Under the pieces are notes generated by a model. That model saw only the letters and a list, made by a program, of their open reading frames with translations, ran no database searches and had not been told where the DNA came from. From positions 1-24,608 of the forward strand of contig JAZSDX010000007.1 in the NCBI GenBank assembly GCA_045531405.1: DNA of 24,608 nucleotides, read 5' to 3'. Positions 1 to 9,062 of the stretch are shown here, one piece after another; position 1 is the stretch's first letter; every line of letters starts with the position of its first letter. Position numbers and translations under genes: made by a program. The DNA comes from RGIG4079 sp045531405 (GTDB lineage: Bacteria > Bacteroidota > Bacteroidia > Bacteroidales > Muribaculaceae).

Positions 1-187
1 TTTTGTGAAGTCCACCCTTTGTGTTTTGAGAAAAAACTACAAATGAACCATCGGGGCTGATTGTTGCTTTGTCTACTGAAACGCCTTCGGGAAGATCAAT
101 TTTGTCAACCGATTGAATTTCCACTAATTGAGCGAATCCGAAAACGCTTGAACACAACAACATAGCCGAGATGAAAATCTTTTTCAT
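1..187 (-). CDS. Secreted beta-propeller-like protein, 5' end only (partial)
   Basis: Only the first 62 codons are in the window; the gene runs off the left edge. Translation from the ATG at 187-185 begins MKKIFISAMLLCSSVFGFAQ, a clear Sec signal peptide: two lysines, a hydrophobic stretch, and a likely cut before or after Q20. The mature part has an ISPDGSFVVFSQ stretch at about residues 42-53. This resembles one blade of a PD40/TolB-type beta-propeller, in which SPDG followed by a hydrophobic strand recurs. A promoter-like sequence lies about 95 bases upstream. The protein is probably periplasmic or exported; it could be a prolyl-oligopeptidase-like or a TolB-like protein, and the visible part cannot decide between them. 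Confidence 0.7.
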   Translation of the reverse strand, partial: MKKIFISAMLLCSSVFGFAQLVEIQSVDKIDLPEGVSVDKATISPDGSFVVFSQNTKGGLHK

Positions 188-281
188 AATTGGTTGTTTT
201 TGGTTAGTGTATAAAATTAGTTAATAAAATATTGATTATAAATTAATTATAAAACATGTATAGTTGCATATTTTTTCATGG

Positions 282-313
282 TAAAGATATGAAAATTTGG
301 CTATTGGAACAAA
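282..313 (-). promoter_or_regulatory. Promoter of the beta-propeller-like gene
   Basis: On the minus strand TTTG (313-310) is followed after 20 bases by TATCTTTA (289-282). This is close to the Bacteroidota promoter TTTG-N(19-21)-TAnnTTTG, with only the last base of the -7 element off. It lies within the 222-base gap between the two minus-strand genes, leaving a leader of roughly 90 bases. I see no hairpin terminator for the preceding kinase gene in this gap. Confidence 0.5.
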
Positions 314-409
314 AAAATATTGAATGTTTTTTTGCAAAATTCAAAAAAATTAACTCAATCACATTTTATCTGCCAAGATTCTAAATTTGTATATAAAAGC
401 AAGAATGAG

Positions 410-2080
410 TTAGTAGTGGAATGAGCTTCCACCAAGAAATTCTCGAAGTAGGCTTGTGTGAGGGATAATTTGGTCGCTGATTGGAGAAAAACAACTTAAG
501 AATTGACGCAAACGATAGGCCTCCCCATATTCGGGAACATCACGAGGCACATGCTTTAATACATCTTCACCATATTCTTTTATCACTCCGAGTTCAAAAA
601 GTAGAGAAGAGTTAAACATCGCATCGGCATTTTCTTGATATGGGAAAATCCACTTTTCTTCACCACGACGCACACTTGGCCATCGTTTGATTGTTGACTC
701 TGCCGACACACCACGATATTTCGCATCACGAATTATGCGACGCAATAAACGATTGTCGGTTGTAGGAATCCAATTGTGATCATCAATAGAGATCGTTGTT
801 AATGCCGATACATAGAGTTTATATTTCATTTTTTCCTCTATCTGAGCAGTTAATTCGGGGTTCAGACCATGAATGCCTTCGATGAGTAGGATTGCATTCT
901 CACCCAACCTTATGCGATTGCCACGATATTCACGTTGTCCGGTCTCAAAATTGTAATATGGAAGTTCTACTTCTTCTCCGGCAATAAGAGCATTGAGATC
1001 TTTGTTAAATTGTTCAAGGTCGAGGGCATAGAGCGACTCAAAATCATATTCACCATCTTCATCAAGAGGAGTGTCAACACGATTTACAAAGTAGTCGTCG
1101 AGGGATATGAGTTTAGGAACTAATAAATTGGTCATCAATTGAATAGCCAATCGTTTTGTTGTGGTTGTTTTACCCGAAGAAGATGGACCGGAGATTAACA
1201 CAATACGCGCTCCACCTTCATGATAACGTTGAGTAATTTCGTCGGAAATGCGCCCTATTTTCTTTTCATGCAGAGCTTCGGCAACGTTGATGAGATTGGC
1301 AGTTGTTTGTTTATCACATATAGCATTGAGTTCACCCACATTTTTTAGACCTATAATGTGATTGAAAGAGGTGTACTCGGTGAATGCTCGATACATCTTC
1401 TCTTGCTCAATGGGTTTTGCCGGTTGTGAAGGGTTTTGAGCATCAAAACCTAAAAGCAATAATCCTTCTTTATACGGAATAAGATCAAACGTATCTATTT
1501 GACCCGTTGATGTAGCCAAGTTGCCATAATAGCTATCACAAATATTGTCGAGTTCATAATACACAGTATATAGTTCTCGAGTTGTTTTTAGCAATTTCAC
1601 TTTATCTGCCAATCCTTGACGATCAAAAATTTTAATTACATCTTCGGTGAGTTGTTCTTTGCGAATAAAAGGAATATCCTGAGAAACTATTTCTTTCATG
1701 CGATTAAGAATGGGTGCAACCACATCTTCGGATATAGATGTGGTTCCTTCTAATCGACAGTAATTACCTCGCGCTATTGAATGCTCTATACGAAGGCGAG
1801 TACCGGGCAAAATATCACATACAGCCTTGTATAAAATCATACACAGAGAGCGAGTATATACGCGTTGCCCCGAACCGCTTTCACGCGATAGGAATTCCAC
1901 CTGTTTAGGACCAAATACAGGGTAGTTGAGATCTTCGGTTTTATTATTTACTCGAGCACATATTGGTGTTATTTTGATTTGAGTTTTAAGACGATTGAAA
2001 ATTTCTTGCAATGTCTCGCCTCCTGAAACAGAAATATATGTGCCAATGTTCTTGCAAAAGATATTTATATTCTTATTCAT
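410..2080 (-). CDS. Nucleoside (uridine-type) kinase with ThrRS-like N-terminal domains
   Basis: This is a 556-residue cytoplasmic protein. Residues about 295-480 form a P-loop kinase of the uridine kinase/phosphoribulokinase family. Walker A is GPSSSGKT at 298-305, followed by SLDDYF, the family's substrate-side acidic motif, and LLIEGIHGLN, its Walker-B-like strand. The first 60 or so residues look like a TGS-type domain. The stretch around IEHSIARGNY (98-107) resembles the second additional domain of threonyl-tRNA synthetase. This architecture is known from Bacteroidota and Firmicutes proteins annotated as nucleoside kinase. Phosphorylation of uridine or cytidine for pyrimidine salvage is the likely reaction, but the exact substrate cannot be read from sequence. 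The gene stands alone and is divergent from the ABC exporter. The start is the only ATG ahead of the TGS-like region. Confidence 0.85.
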   Translation of the reverse strand: MNKNINIFCKNIGTYISVSGGETLQEIFNRLKTQIKITPICARVNNKTEDLNYPVFGPKQVEFLSRESGSGQRVYTRSLCMILYKAVCDILPGTRLRIEHSIARGNYCRLEGTTSISEDVVAPILNRMKEIVSQDIPFIRKEQLTEDVIKIFDRQGLADKVKLLKTTRELYTVYYELDNICDSYYGNLATSTGQIDTFDLIPYKEGLLLLGFDAQNPSQPAKPIEQEKMYRAFTEYTSFNHIIGLKNVGELNAICDKQTTANLINVAEALHEKKIGRISDEITQRYHEGGARIVLISGPSSSGKTTTTKRLAIQLMTNLLVPKLISLDDYFVNRVDTPLDEDGEYDFESLYALDLEQFNKDLNALIAGEEVELPYYNFETGQREYRGNRIRLGENAILLIEGIHGLNPELTAQIEEKMKYKLYVSALTTISIDDHNWIPTTDNRLLRRIIRDAKYRGVSAESTIKRWPSVRRGEEKWIFPYQENADAMFNSSLLFELGVIKEYGEDVLKHVPRDVPEYGEAYRLRQFLSCFSPISDQIIPHTSLLREFLGGSSFHY

Positions 2081-2106
2081 GGTAATGTGATTTTTGTTTT
2101 GTGGTG

Positions 2107-2114
2107 TAAAGATA
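2107..2114 (-). promoter_or_regulatory. Possible -7 element of the nucleoside kinase gene
   Basis: TATCTTTA on the minus strand, 27 bases before the kinase ATG, is identical to the -7 element proposed for the beta-propeller-like gene. There is no TTTG or TTG at the expected 19-21 base distance upstream, so this is a weak call. Confidence 0.3.
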
Positions 2115-2195
2115 ACAAAGAAATATTAAAAATAAATATAGACAGAATAGAATTAACCTAAAATTGTCGCTTCAAGACTGAAATTGATGTCTATA

Positions 2196-2227
2196 TTTGT
2201 CGGATAGAACAAAAAAGATTACTTTTG
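2196..2227 (+). promoter_or_regulatory. Promoter of the ABC exporter gene
   Basis: TTTG (2196-2199), then exactly 20 bases, then TACTTTTG (2220-2227), a full match to the Bacteroidota TAnnTTTG element. The exporter ATG follows 25 bases later. Confidence 0.75.
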
Positions 2228-2252
2228 TATGTTAAATAGTTGAAAACGTATT

Positions 2253-4085
2253 ATGATAAAGCAATTCCTTTTATTATTAAAGCGATATATTAAACCTTAT
2301 CGCAAGCATTTGGTGTGGTCGGTAGTTCTTAATATTGTATCTCAATGGCTGAATGTATTTTCTTTTATGGCGTTAATCCCAATCTTAAATATCCTATTCA
2401 AAATTGATGATGCAACATATGAATATATCCCAATGGATAATGGGATAGATAAAGATATTTTAATCAACAACGCATATTATTTTGTAAATCAACTTGTTGT
2501 CGAAAATGGACAGTTGTTTACTTTAATATTAATGGGTTCTATCCTAATATTTATGACACTATTAAAAACCGGTGGTTATTTTGCATCATCGGCAGTGATG
2601 GTACCATTACGCACCGGCATTGTTCGAGATATAAGAATCGAGGTATATAATAAAGTCTTAAAATTACCATTAAGTTTTTTCTCAGAAGAACGAAAAGGGG
2701 ATATCATTGCTCGAATGAGTGCCGACGTTTCTGTTGTGGAAGGTACATTAACAAGCTCAATCGATATGCTCATTCGCAACCCAATTGCTATAATTATTTA
2801 TTTTGTGACACTTTTTAGTGTGAGTTGGCAATTAACATTATTTGTAATTACAATTTTGCCATTTGCAGGATGGATAATGGGCACAGTGAGCCGAAAACTA
2901 AAAAGACAATCAACAGTGACTCAAGGACAATGGGGAGATATTATGTCTCAATTAGAAGAAACACTTGGAGGATTGCGCATCATTAAAGCTTTTATTGCTG
3001 AGCAAAAAATGGCTCAACGATTTATCAAAATAAATAATGAGTTTCGTTCTGCAACAAATAGAATGGTAATACGCCAAAGCTCAGCCCACCCTATGAGTGA
3101 GTTTTTGGGAACATGTGTGATTGTAATCGTACTATGGTTTGGGGGGTCATTAATTCTTAGTGAAAATTCGCCTATTGATGCAGCAATGTTTATTTTCTAT
3201 ATGGTAATACTTTATAGTATTATCAACCCATTGAAAGATTTTGCCAAAGCATTCTATAACATCCCATTGGGTATGGCAAGTATGGAGCGTGTCGATAAGA
3301 TATTAAAAGCAGAAAACCCAATAAAAGATCCCGAGAATCCAAAACCTCTTAATGCATTTGACAAAGAAATTGAATTTAAGAATGTTTCTTTTAGCTATAT
3401 CGAAGGCCGTAAAGTTCTCAAAAATATAGACCTTAAAGTTCAAAAAGGTAAAACAATAGCATTAGTAGGGCAATCTGGCTCTGGAAAATCAACAATGGTT
3501 GATTTGGTGCCTCGTTATCATGATGTAAAAGAAGGTGAGATTCTTATTGATGGAAAAAATATAAAAGATGTATCTATAAAATCTTTACGTTCATTAATCG
3601 GGAATGTAAACCAAGAAGCGATATTGTTTAATGATACTTTCTATAACAACATTACTTTTGGAGTAGAAAGTGCAACCATGGAACAAGTTATTGAAGCCGC
3701 AAAAATTGCAAACGCTCATGACTTTATCATGGAATCGGAGAATGGATATGATACTATGATTGGAGACCGAGGTGGACGTCTCTCAGGAGGCCAACGTCAG
3801 CGCATAAGTATTGCACGTGCAATTTTGAAGAATCCTCCGATATTGATTCTTGATGAGGCAACATCGGCTCTTGATACCGAATCGGAACGATTAGTGCAAG
3901 AAGCATTGGAACGCTTGATGAAATCTCGTACCACCATCGCTATCGCACACCGATTGAGCACAATTAAGAATGCTGATGAAATATGTGTGTTATATGAAGG
4001 AGAAATCGTTGAACGAGGCACTCATGAAGAGCTCATCGCCCTCAACGGCTATTATAAGAAACTAAACGACATGCAAAGTTTGTAG
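2253..4085 (+). CDS. ABC exporter, MsbA-like fused permease/ATPase
   Basis: This 610-residue half-transporter has the usual TMD-NBD order and should act as a homodimer in the inner membrane. Hydrophobic helices fill residues about 20-330. The ATPase domain (about 370-605) is complete: Walker A GQSGSGKS at 406-413, Q-loop Q454, signature LSGGQ at 510-514, Walker B LILDE at 531-535 and H-loop H566. All catalytic residues are present, so it should be active. MsbA-type proteins flip lipid A-core or other lipid-linked substrates. The neighbouring minus-strand glycosyltransferase cluster makes a lipid-linked glycan substrate plausible, but a multidrug or peptide role cannot be excluded. The gene is single, with its own promoter and terminator. 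Confidence 0.9.
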   Translation: MIKQFLLLLKRYIKPYRKHLVWSVVLNIVSQWLNVFSFMALIPILNILFKIDDATYEYIPMDNGIDKDILINNAYYFVNQLVVENGQLFTLILMGSILIFMTLLKTGGYFASSAVMVPLRTGIVRDIRIEVYNKVLKLPLSFFSEERKGDIIARMSADVSVVEGTLTSSIDMLIRNPIAIIIYFVTLFSVSWQLTLFVITILPFAGWIMGTVSRKLKRQSTVTQGQWGDIMSQLEETLGGLRIIKAFIAEQKMAQRFIKINNEFRSATNRMVIRQSSAHPMSEFLGTCVIVIVLWFGGSLILSENSPIDAAMFIFYMVILYSIINPLKDFAKAFYNIPLGMASMERVDKILKAENPIKDPENPKPLNAFDKEIEFKNVSFSYIEGRKVLKNIDLKVQKGKTIALVGQSGSGKSTMVDLVPRYHDVKEGEILIDGKNIKDVSIKSLRSLIGNVNQEAILFNDTFYNNITFGVESATMEQVIEAAKIANAHDFIMESENGYDTMIGDRGGRLSGGQRQRISIARAILKNPPILILDEATSALDTESERLVQEALERLMKSRTTIAIAHRLSTIKNADEICVLYEGEIVERGTHEELIALNGYYKKLNDMQSL

Positions 4086-4114
4086 AATTAATTAGGCAAT
4101 AATATAATTAATAT

Positions 4115-4153
4115 CAAAGGGGGCGTATCTGAATTTTGACACACCCCCTTTTG
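4115..4153 (+). terminator. Intrinsic terminator between convergent genes
   Basis: AAAGGGGG (4116-4123) pairs with CCCCCTTT (4144-4151). GT/AC (4125-4126 with 4141-4142) extends the stem past one mismatch, leaving a loop of about 14 bases. A short T-rich run follows. It lies 30 bases past the ABC exporter stop and about 55 bases before the 3' end of the convergent acyltransferase remnant, so it may serve both strands. Confidence 0.7.
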
Positions 4154-4207
4154 TTATCTTGCTATATAAAAGACCTTAATAATGTTTTAATCTAAAAAAA
4201 TGTGGTT

Positions 4208-5187
4208 TTATTGATTTCTCTTGAATGAGGCTTGCACTCTATTTCCTATAGTTTGAAGCAATAAGTTCATGCATAGAGACATTAATAGCCCCACCAATAC
4301 ATATGCCACCCACCATCCTTGTTGTGCATATTCAGGTATGACTGGGAAATAGGCCAATGTTTCAATAGGTAAGTTATAAATCTTTATAATCAATAAGGAT
4401 ATTAACTTAAAGCTTAAGAAATGCCAAGTTAGGATAGTTAGAGTGTTGTTCCCTATATAAGTTAACACTTTACTTAATCGAGGTATTTGTTGTATGTAAA
4501 AACTAACATTTTTGGTCATCAAAGTTCCGAAGATTGCGCCAATTATATATAGTGTCACAGACCAACTCTCGCGTATAGTCATACCTACAGGATTAATCCA
4601 TGAGAGTATAAGTACACCAACAAAACAAACAAGAGTATACCACACTTTTTGTGAATGGTCATAAATTGATAATTTTTTCCCAACAATAAAGAATATTGTA
4701 GCTAAGCAGCTCATGTATATCGTCTGCCAAAAGGTCGATAAAGAGTCGGGGATGCAAAAGGATATAACAATCAAAAAAAGCACAATTAAGCCTATAATTT
4801 GAGCTCTTTTCGTGGTTAAAAATTTTAAAAAAGCATATCCCATAAAAGAAGTACAAAATAAAATTCTTAAAAACCAATAACCTCCTAAGAGTTGCTCTTC
4901 ATAGGTCATTGTGGTAGTAATTTTTATAACTCTTTTAATAATATCATGCCAATTGTATAAACAAGAAACACCACCATTATAGCCATAGGTCCCATTATAT
5001 ATGTTCAAATAAAAAAAGACATTATGCAATAAGAGAAATAACAATGCAAATTTCACAAAAGGGAAGTAGATACCTTTAATACGTTTTTTTGCAAATGCTC
5101 GAAAATCGTGCAAGTATTTATTTTTAAAACAATAACCATTAAAATTATGCCTATAGCCTTTGCTATAGATATTGCATCATTTTTCAT
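4208..5187 (-). pseudogene. Acyltransferase-3 family membrane protein, internally deleted and frameshifted
   Basis: From 5113 down to 4208 one frame (about 301 codons) encodes a polytopic membrane protein typical of the acyltransferase-3 (OafA/WecH-like) family, which O-acylates surface sugars. It has no ATG; only a TTG is available. The true start is probably the ATG at 5187-5185. It overlaps the upstream glycosyltransferase stop by 11 bases and encodes MKNDAISIAKAIGIILMV, a classic acyltransferase-3 N-terminus. That frame ends at a TGA (5055-5053) after 44 codons. The second frame picks up at about 5130 with GYCFKNKYLHDF, which normally follows roughly 35-40 residues later. The missing piece includes the GHS-type catalytic histidine region. 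I infer a deletion of about 100 bases plus a frame change, giving a dead gene. The deletion size comes from remembered family layout, not an alignment. Confidence 0.7.
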
Positions 5188-6175
5188 TTGTTGCTTTCTT
5201 AAACGAAAAAAGCCTCTTAAAGCTATTTATGATAGGATATTTACAGCATTTGAGTATGAAAAAGAAAGATAAGCAGTCTAATTTTAATCCTTCTCTCATA
5301 GTGCTCAAAATAATTATTGGTGAGGTCACTTTCAGTTGGCTACGCACCTTGTCTTTTCGTATCATGCGAGGAAAAAATTTCTTAACACGCTCCAACATAA
5401 ACTCCTCATCATCATCTTGTGGATTATAGTTATTAATGAATGAGGTGTGTTCATCATAGAATATTTTCGTAGCTTTATACTTTGCCACAAGAGTGGATTT
5501 TTTGTTCTGAGCAGTACTAATATTTTCGTTAGAATATCTAAAAGAAAATAATGTTCTATTATATATAACAATTCCGGAATCGGCCAATCTCAACACAGTG
5601 GCATCGTCACTAAACCATGCCAAAGGCATGCTAACGAACCCCCCGATTGCCATTAATGCTTTTCGTTTGAAAATATAGAAAGGTATTCCACTGCCTATCA
5701 TTCCGTTTGTCCATATATATATATATTCTATTTTAGACAAATATTCCCCTTCAAATCCCTCTAAGTGCAAGATTTTGCCGTTATTGTCCACTCTTTTAAC
5801 CCGTGGGCGAAACACATTGACCATAGGATATTTATTAATCATAATATCCATCTTTTCCAAGTATTGCAATGAATACTCGTCATCGTCTGAAGCCAATATT
5901 AAATACTCTCCCTTTGCATAAGTGATACTATGATTCCATTGTGCGACAAGGTCTTTTCCTCCTAAGTTTTTTTCGTTCTTATAGTATTGAATACGACTAT
6001 CATTATAACTATCAACAATTGAATCCAGATCTTCGGGAGAAGCATCATTGACTATAATTAGTTCAAAATTCGAATATGTTTGGTTTAAGATACTGTCAAT
6101 AGCAGCCTTAAGAAACTTCGCCTTATATGCGGGAAGTACAAATGAGTATTTTATCGTTTCCAAAATATCTTCCAA
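5177..6175 (-). CDS. Family 2 glycosyltransferase (GT-A fold)
   Basis: This protein of about 332 residues transfers a sugar from a nucleotide-sugar donor to a growing glycan at the cytoplasmic face. The N-terminal GT-A domain is clear: SFVLPAYK at about 11-18, the donor-binding aspartate in VNDAS (D44), and a metal-binding SDDD motif (D97-D99). The C-terminal part is helical and basic and ends near KKATNEK. No ATG precedes the conserved domain in frame back to an upstream stop. The start is therefore probably TTG, at 6175 or at 6163, inside the end of the upstream glycosyltransferase gene (25 or 13 bases of overlap). That overlap implies translational coupling. The acceptor and the sugar cannot be told from sequence. 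Confidence 0.82.
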   Translation of the reverse strand: MEDILETIKYSFVLPAYKAKFLKAAIDSILNQTYSNFELIIVNDASPEDLDSIVDSYNDSRIQYYKNEKNLGGKDLVAQWNHSITYAKGEYLILASDDDEYSLQYLEKMDIMINKYPMVNVFRPRVKRVDNNGKILHLEGFEGEYLSKIEYIYIWTNGMIGSGIPFYIFKRKALMAIGGFVSMPLAWFSDDATVLRLADSGIVIYNRTLFSFRYSNENISTAQNKKSTLVAKYKATKIFYDEHTSFINNYNPQDDDEEFMLERVKKFFPRMIRKDKVRSQLKVTSPIIILSTMREGLKLDCLSFFFILKCCKYPIINSFKRLFSFKKATNEK

Positions 6176-7110
6176 ATTAGTTTGCCCAAGAATCCACCAT
6201 AGCTCAACATGAAATACTTGAACATTTTATTTTTTTTATATTGTTTACGTAATCTCCATAAGTCTTTACGACTTTCATTGAATGTGCTGACCCATAAATC
6301 TGCATCATATCTAAAAAGTTCTTCCTTGGTGTGAACTTTCAGATATGAAATAAAATATCTATACTTTTCTCCATCATGTTTTTCTTTGAAAAACTTCTCG
6401 ATGCAGTTCACACACATAATCTGCTCTTTTACTCTATCTAACATCGGACGCTTTGTTGTAGAGACTAGATTTTGCCGATTATAATGATAATATGCTTTAT
6501 TTATAACGGATGTACTATTCACATAATATCTGATACGTATTGAAAGCCCTACATCATCCCACATATTTATGCCTTCAAATGGTTGTATTGAGTGTCTCTC
6601 ATAAACTTTACGCATCACTAAACGATTGCATAGAGAGAAATATTCAACAGATATAGGTGCCACACAACCATACATTAGTTGATGATCTTCATACTTGTTA
6701 TCATATTGCAATACTTTAGAGAATTCATCATGTTCCAATACAATATCGCAACATACAGCTTCTACTCCATCTTCTACAGCTCTATGATACATATTTTCAT
6801 ACATATCAACATCAACCCAATCATCAGCATCACAATGAATTATATAATCGCCAGTGGCAACGAGGAGACCATCTTTTCTAGAACCACTTTGCCCGGTATT
6901 GGTTGTATGAACGATAATCTTTGTTTGTTGTTTCCTTTCTGGGTATTCTTCCATAACCCTCTGGAGTACTTCCATACTATTGTCTGGAGTACAATCATCA
7001 ACAAAAATATATTCAATATCATCTAACGTTTGGTCATAAAGAGAGCGAACACATCGCTCTATATATTTCTCTACATTATAAACAGGAACGACAACCGATA
7101 ACTTTGGCAT
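6151..7110 (-). CDS. Family 2 glycosyltransferase (GT-A fold)
   Basis: The protein has 319 residues. It opens directly with the family signature SVVVPVYNVEKYI, followed by VDDCTPD (D38/D39) and the metal-binding HCDADDW (D94, D96, D97). It is a short, single-domain enzyme resembling those that add single residues to LPS or capsule chains. The C-terminal 60 residues are rich in K, R and aromatic residues, suggesting peripheral membrane contact. The ATG at 7110 is unambiguous. A TAATTTTG promoter-like element lies 30 bases upstream in the 70-base gap, so this gene may start a sub-operon with the next glycosyltransferase and the acyltransferase remnant. Confidence 0.85.
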   Translation of the reverse strand: MPKLSVVVPVYNVEKYIERCVRSLYDQTLDDIEYIFVDDCTPDNSMEVLQRVMEEYPERKQQTKIIVHTTNTGQSGSRKDGLLVATGDYIIHCDADDWVDVDMYENMYHRAVEDGVEAVCCDIVLEHDEFSKVLQYDNKYEDHQLMYGCVAPISVEYFSLCNRLVMRKVYERHSIQPFEGINMWDDVGLSIRIRYYVNSTSVINKAYYHYNRQNLVSTTKRPMLDRVKEQIMCVNCIEKFFKEKHDGEKYRYFISYLKVHTKEELFRYDADLWVSTFNESRKDLWRLRKQYKKNKMFKYFMLSYGGFLGKLIWKIFWKR

Positions 7111-7139
7111 AAATAGATACTTATATGGTAATTATCTCA

Positions 7140-7147
7140 CAAAATTA
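7140..7147 (-). promoter_or_regulatory. Possible internal promoter (-7 element) in the glycosyltransferase run
   Basis: TAATTTTG on the minus strand matches TAnnTTTG fully and sits 30 bases before a glycosyltransferase ATG, in the largest gap of the cluster. No clear TTTG lies 19-21 bases further upstream; that stretch is a T run. Moderate to weak support. Confidence 0.35.
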
Positions 7148-7180
7148 CATTATTTTTCTTAGAAAAAAAAATGTTGATTT

Positions 7181-8182
7181 TTATTGTTCTTTTTTGCGAT
7201 CACGTTCCATTGTGAGAAGAAAAGGATTAATATAACGTAGATATCGATTGAGGGTGAGAGTTTGGTAATCTCTCTCGGTTGTATCAAGGGAACTAAGTAA
7301 TAGTTGTCTAAGGCGTTCTTTTTCGGTCTCGTCACATGGATATCTTTTTATTTTGCGCCATAACATCCCGTAACACAATCTACGCTGATATTGATTGATT
7401 TCAGGATACATCTCTTCCATTTTTTTGATTACAAAGATATCTTCTTCTATAATTTTCCCAGAACGCTTTCCTTTTTCGGTAACCTTGCTCTCATGTTGAC
7501 GGAAAAAATTTAGATTGCTATATATTTCTATAATTTCTCCTTGAGATACCATTTGCGCCCAAAACAGCCAGTCACCACTATTGCGCATAGATAAAAATGG
7601 CGAATAAGCCAATTTTAAGGCATTTTCTCGCGCAAAAACAGTCGCAGAAGTGTTCTGAATACAACATGACCAAAAGAGCTTGTGGATAGCAAAAAAACGA
7701 CCATTAAAAGTGCGACATTCTAATGCTTGATATTTTTTCATTCCACGACGGTCCCAATAATTGGCTCTCTTCGCAAGTTGGTTACCGTTCTCATCAATTA
7801 AAATAGTGCCACAAACAGTAGCTATTGAACGTGGATTTTGAATAAGTTTGTTTATACTTGTTTCAAGGAATGTAACAGCAGACAAATCATCAGCCTCTGC
7901 AATCCAAATATACTTACCCTTTGCTAATGATATCCCTTTCATCCATTGAACAAACGGGCTACCCGAATTTTGCTCATTGAAAATAATGTGACTCACATGA
8001 GAATTATCTCGATATGATTCTAAAATTTCTCGGCTATTATCGGTTGAACAATCATCAAGTAGTATCAATTCAAAGTCTTGAAACGTTTGATCCAAAATTG
8101 ATTTTATGCGAGCTTTTAAGTATCTTGCATAGTTATAGTTTGGAACAATTACACTTACTATTGGTAGTTTATTTTCATTCAT
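7181..8182 (-). CDS. Family 2 glycosyltransferase (GT-A fold)
   Basis: The protein has 333 residues. The GT-A domain shows VSVIVPNYNYARYL (9-22), LLDDCSTDNS (D43/D44 in the donor pocket) and IAEADDL with D98/D99 as the DxD-type metal site. The middle contains NSGDWLFW, the usual family-2 downstream motif with a catalytic acidic residue. The C-terminal region is basic and helical. Its start overlaps the end of the upstream GT14-type gene by 8 bases, which supports one transcript. The donor sugar is unknown. Confidence 0.85.
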   Translation of the reverse strand: MNENKLPIVSVIVPNYNYARYLKARIKSILDQTFQDFELILLDDCSTDNSREILESYRDNSHVSHIIFNEQNSGSPFVQWMKGISLAKGKYIWIAEADDLSAVTFLETSINKLIQNPRSIATVCGTILIDENGNQLAKRANYWDRRGMKKYQALECRTFNGRFFAIHKLFWSCCIQNTSATVFARENALKLAYSPFLSMRNSGDWLFWAQMVSQGEIIEIYSNLNFFRQHESKVTEKGKRSGKIIEEDIFVIKKMEEMYPEINQYQRRLCYGMLWRKIKRYPCDETEKERLRQLLLSSLDTTERDYQTLTLNRYLRYINPFLLTMERDRKKEQ

Positions 8183-9062
8183 TGGTTATGGCATTTTTAA
8201 TACGACAATACAACGATGATTGGTTAGAACTGAATTTTCTTGCAAACAAATATTCAGAAGCAAGAAGTTCGTTTAGGTCATTATCTTGCCATACATATGG
8301 ATTCCCTCTTTCCCAGTCAATTAATCGCATTGCTCCTCGTTGAGTGTTTTCTAAATCAAAAATATTGTCCTTAAAAGGAGAATTCCAAAGTATTGTATGC
8401 AAAAATATTTCATCGGGGCAGAGCGTAAAACGAAAACGCTTCATTATTGCTCGTTTCTGAAATATCAAATAAGAACAGAATTCGTTGGTTATGCTCACCC
8501 AATTCCCCCCTTTTTTAAACTCAAATGTTTGTTTCCGTTTGAAACCTGTTATCTTTTGTATTGCCAATATAATATTACGCAATAATGATGTGATTCCATG
8601 CAATGGATGTTTTTTATCTTTAAAATAGCGTAGAAAAAAATAGTAACGTAAAACTTTGCGATTTAGGTCGCGTATTTGAGATGGCTCATTCCAAAAACCG
8701 ACAAATTCTTTCCCTTCATTTTCATTAAAAAATGTATGAATATAATTCTGACTTTTTATTGGTAAATCAACACCTGAAAGCAAATGGAAATATGAATATT
8801 TATAATTATTATATGCTGTTTCAAATAATAAAATTTCCACTTCAACTTGGCTAATATCCCCCCAGTAAACATTGATTCTATCTTCTAATAAATAAAATCG
8901 AGCATTTTTCATTTTGAAGTTAGAGATTTGAGAGAATAAGTCATTAGCACGTTTGTCTATATGAAGATAAACATCATTACGTTTATCATCTAACATAGAC
9001 AATAGAGTCTCTAATATTGAATACTCATTATGTGCAACTATCAAATAGGCATGTTTTTTCAT
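8175..9062 (-). CDS. GT14-type (Core-2/I-branching-like) glycosyltransferase
   Basis: This 295-residue protein resembles the bacterial branch of the beta-1,6-N-acetylglucosaminyltransferase (Core-2/I-branching, GT14) family. Typical motifs are HAYLIVAHNEY at the start, VYLHIDKR (31-38), YWGDISQVEVEILLFETA (66-83), YFHLLSGVDLPIKS (91-104), and CPDEIFLHTILWNS near residue 215, where the acidic DE is the likely catalytic region. The GT14 class lacks a DxD motif and I see none here, as expected. Bacterial members sit in capsule and LPS clusters. The ATG overlaps the stop of the preceding gene as ATGA, so translation is probably coupled. Confidence 0.85.
   Translation of the reverse strand: MKKHAYLIVAHNEYSILETLLSMLDDKRNDVYLHIDKRANDLFSQISNFKMKNARFYLLEDRINVYWGDISQVEVEILLFETAYNNYKYSYFHLLSGVDLPIKSQNYIHTFFNENEGKEFVGFWNEPSQIRDLNRKVLRYYFFLRYFKDKKHPLHGITSLLRNIILAIQKITGFKRKQTFEFKKGGNWVSITNEFCSYLIFQKRAIMKRFRFTLCPDEIFLHTILWNSPFKDNIFDLENTQRGAMRLIDWERGNPYVWQDNDLNELLASEYLFARKFSSNQSSLYCRIKNAITNE

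Noticed and set aside
3812..3823. Third CACGTG palindrome (TTGCACGTGCAA) as a parS site
   Set aside because: The flanks do not fit parS (GCACGTGC instead of TTCACGTGAA), and the sequence encodes the conserved ARAI stretch of the ABC ATPase.
4116..4151. Small RNA gene at the GGGGG/CCCCC hairpin
   Set aside because: It is explained by a simple terminator between convergent genes.
4208..5113. Complete acyltransferase gene starting at TTG 5113
   Set aside because: The translation lacks the first helix and catalytic histidine region, and a proper N-terminus exists just upstream in another frame.
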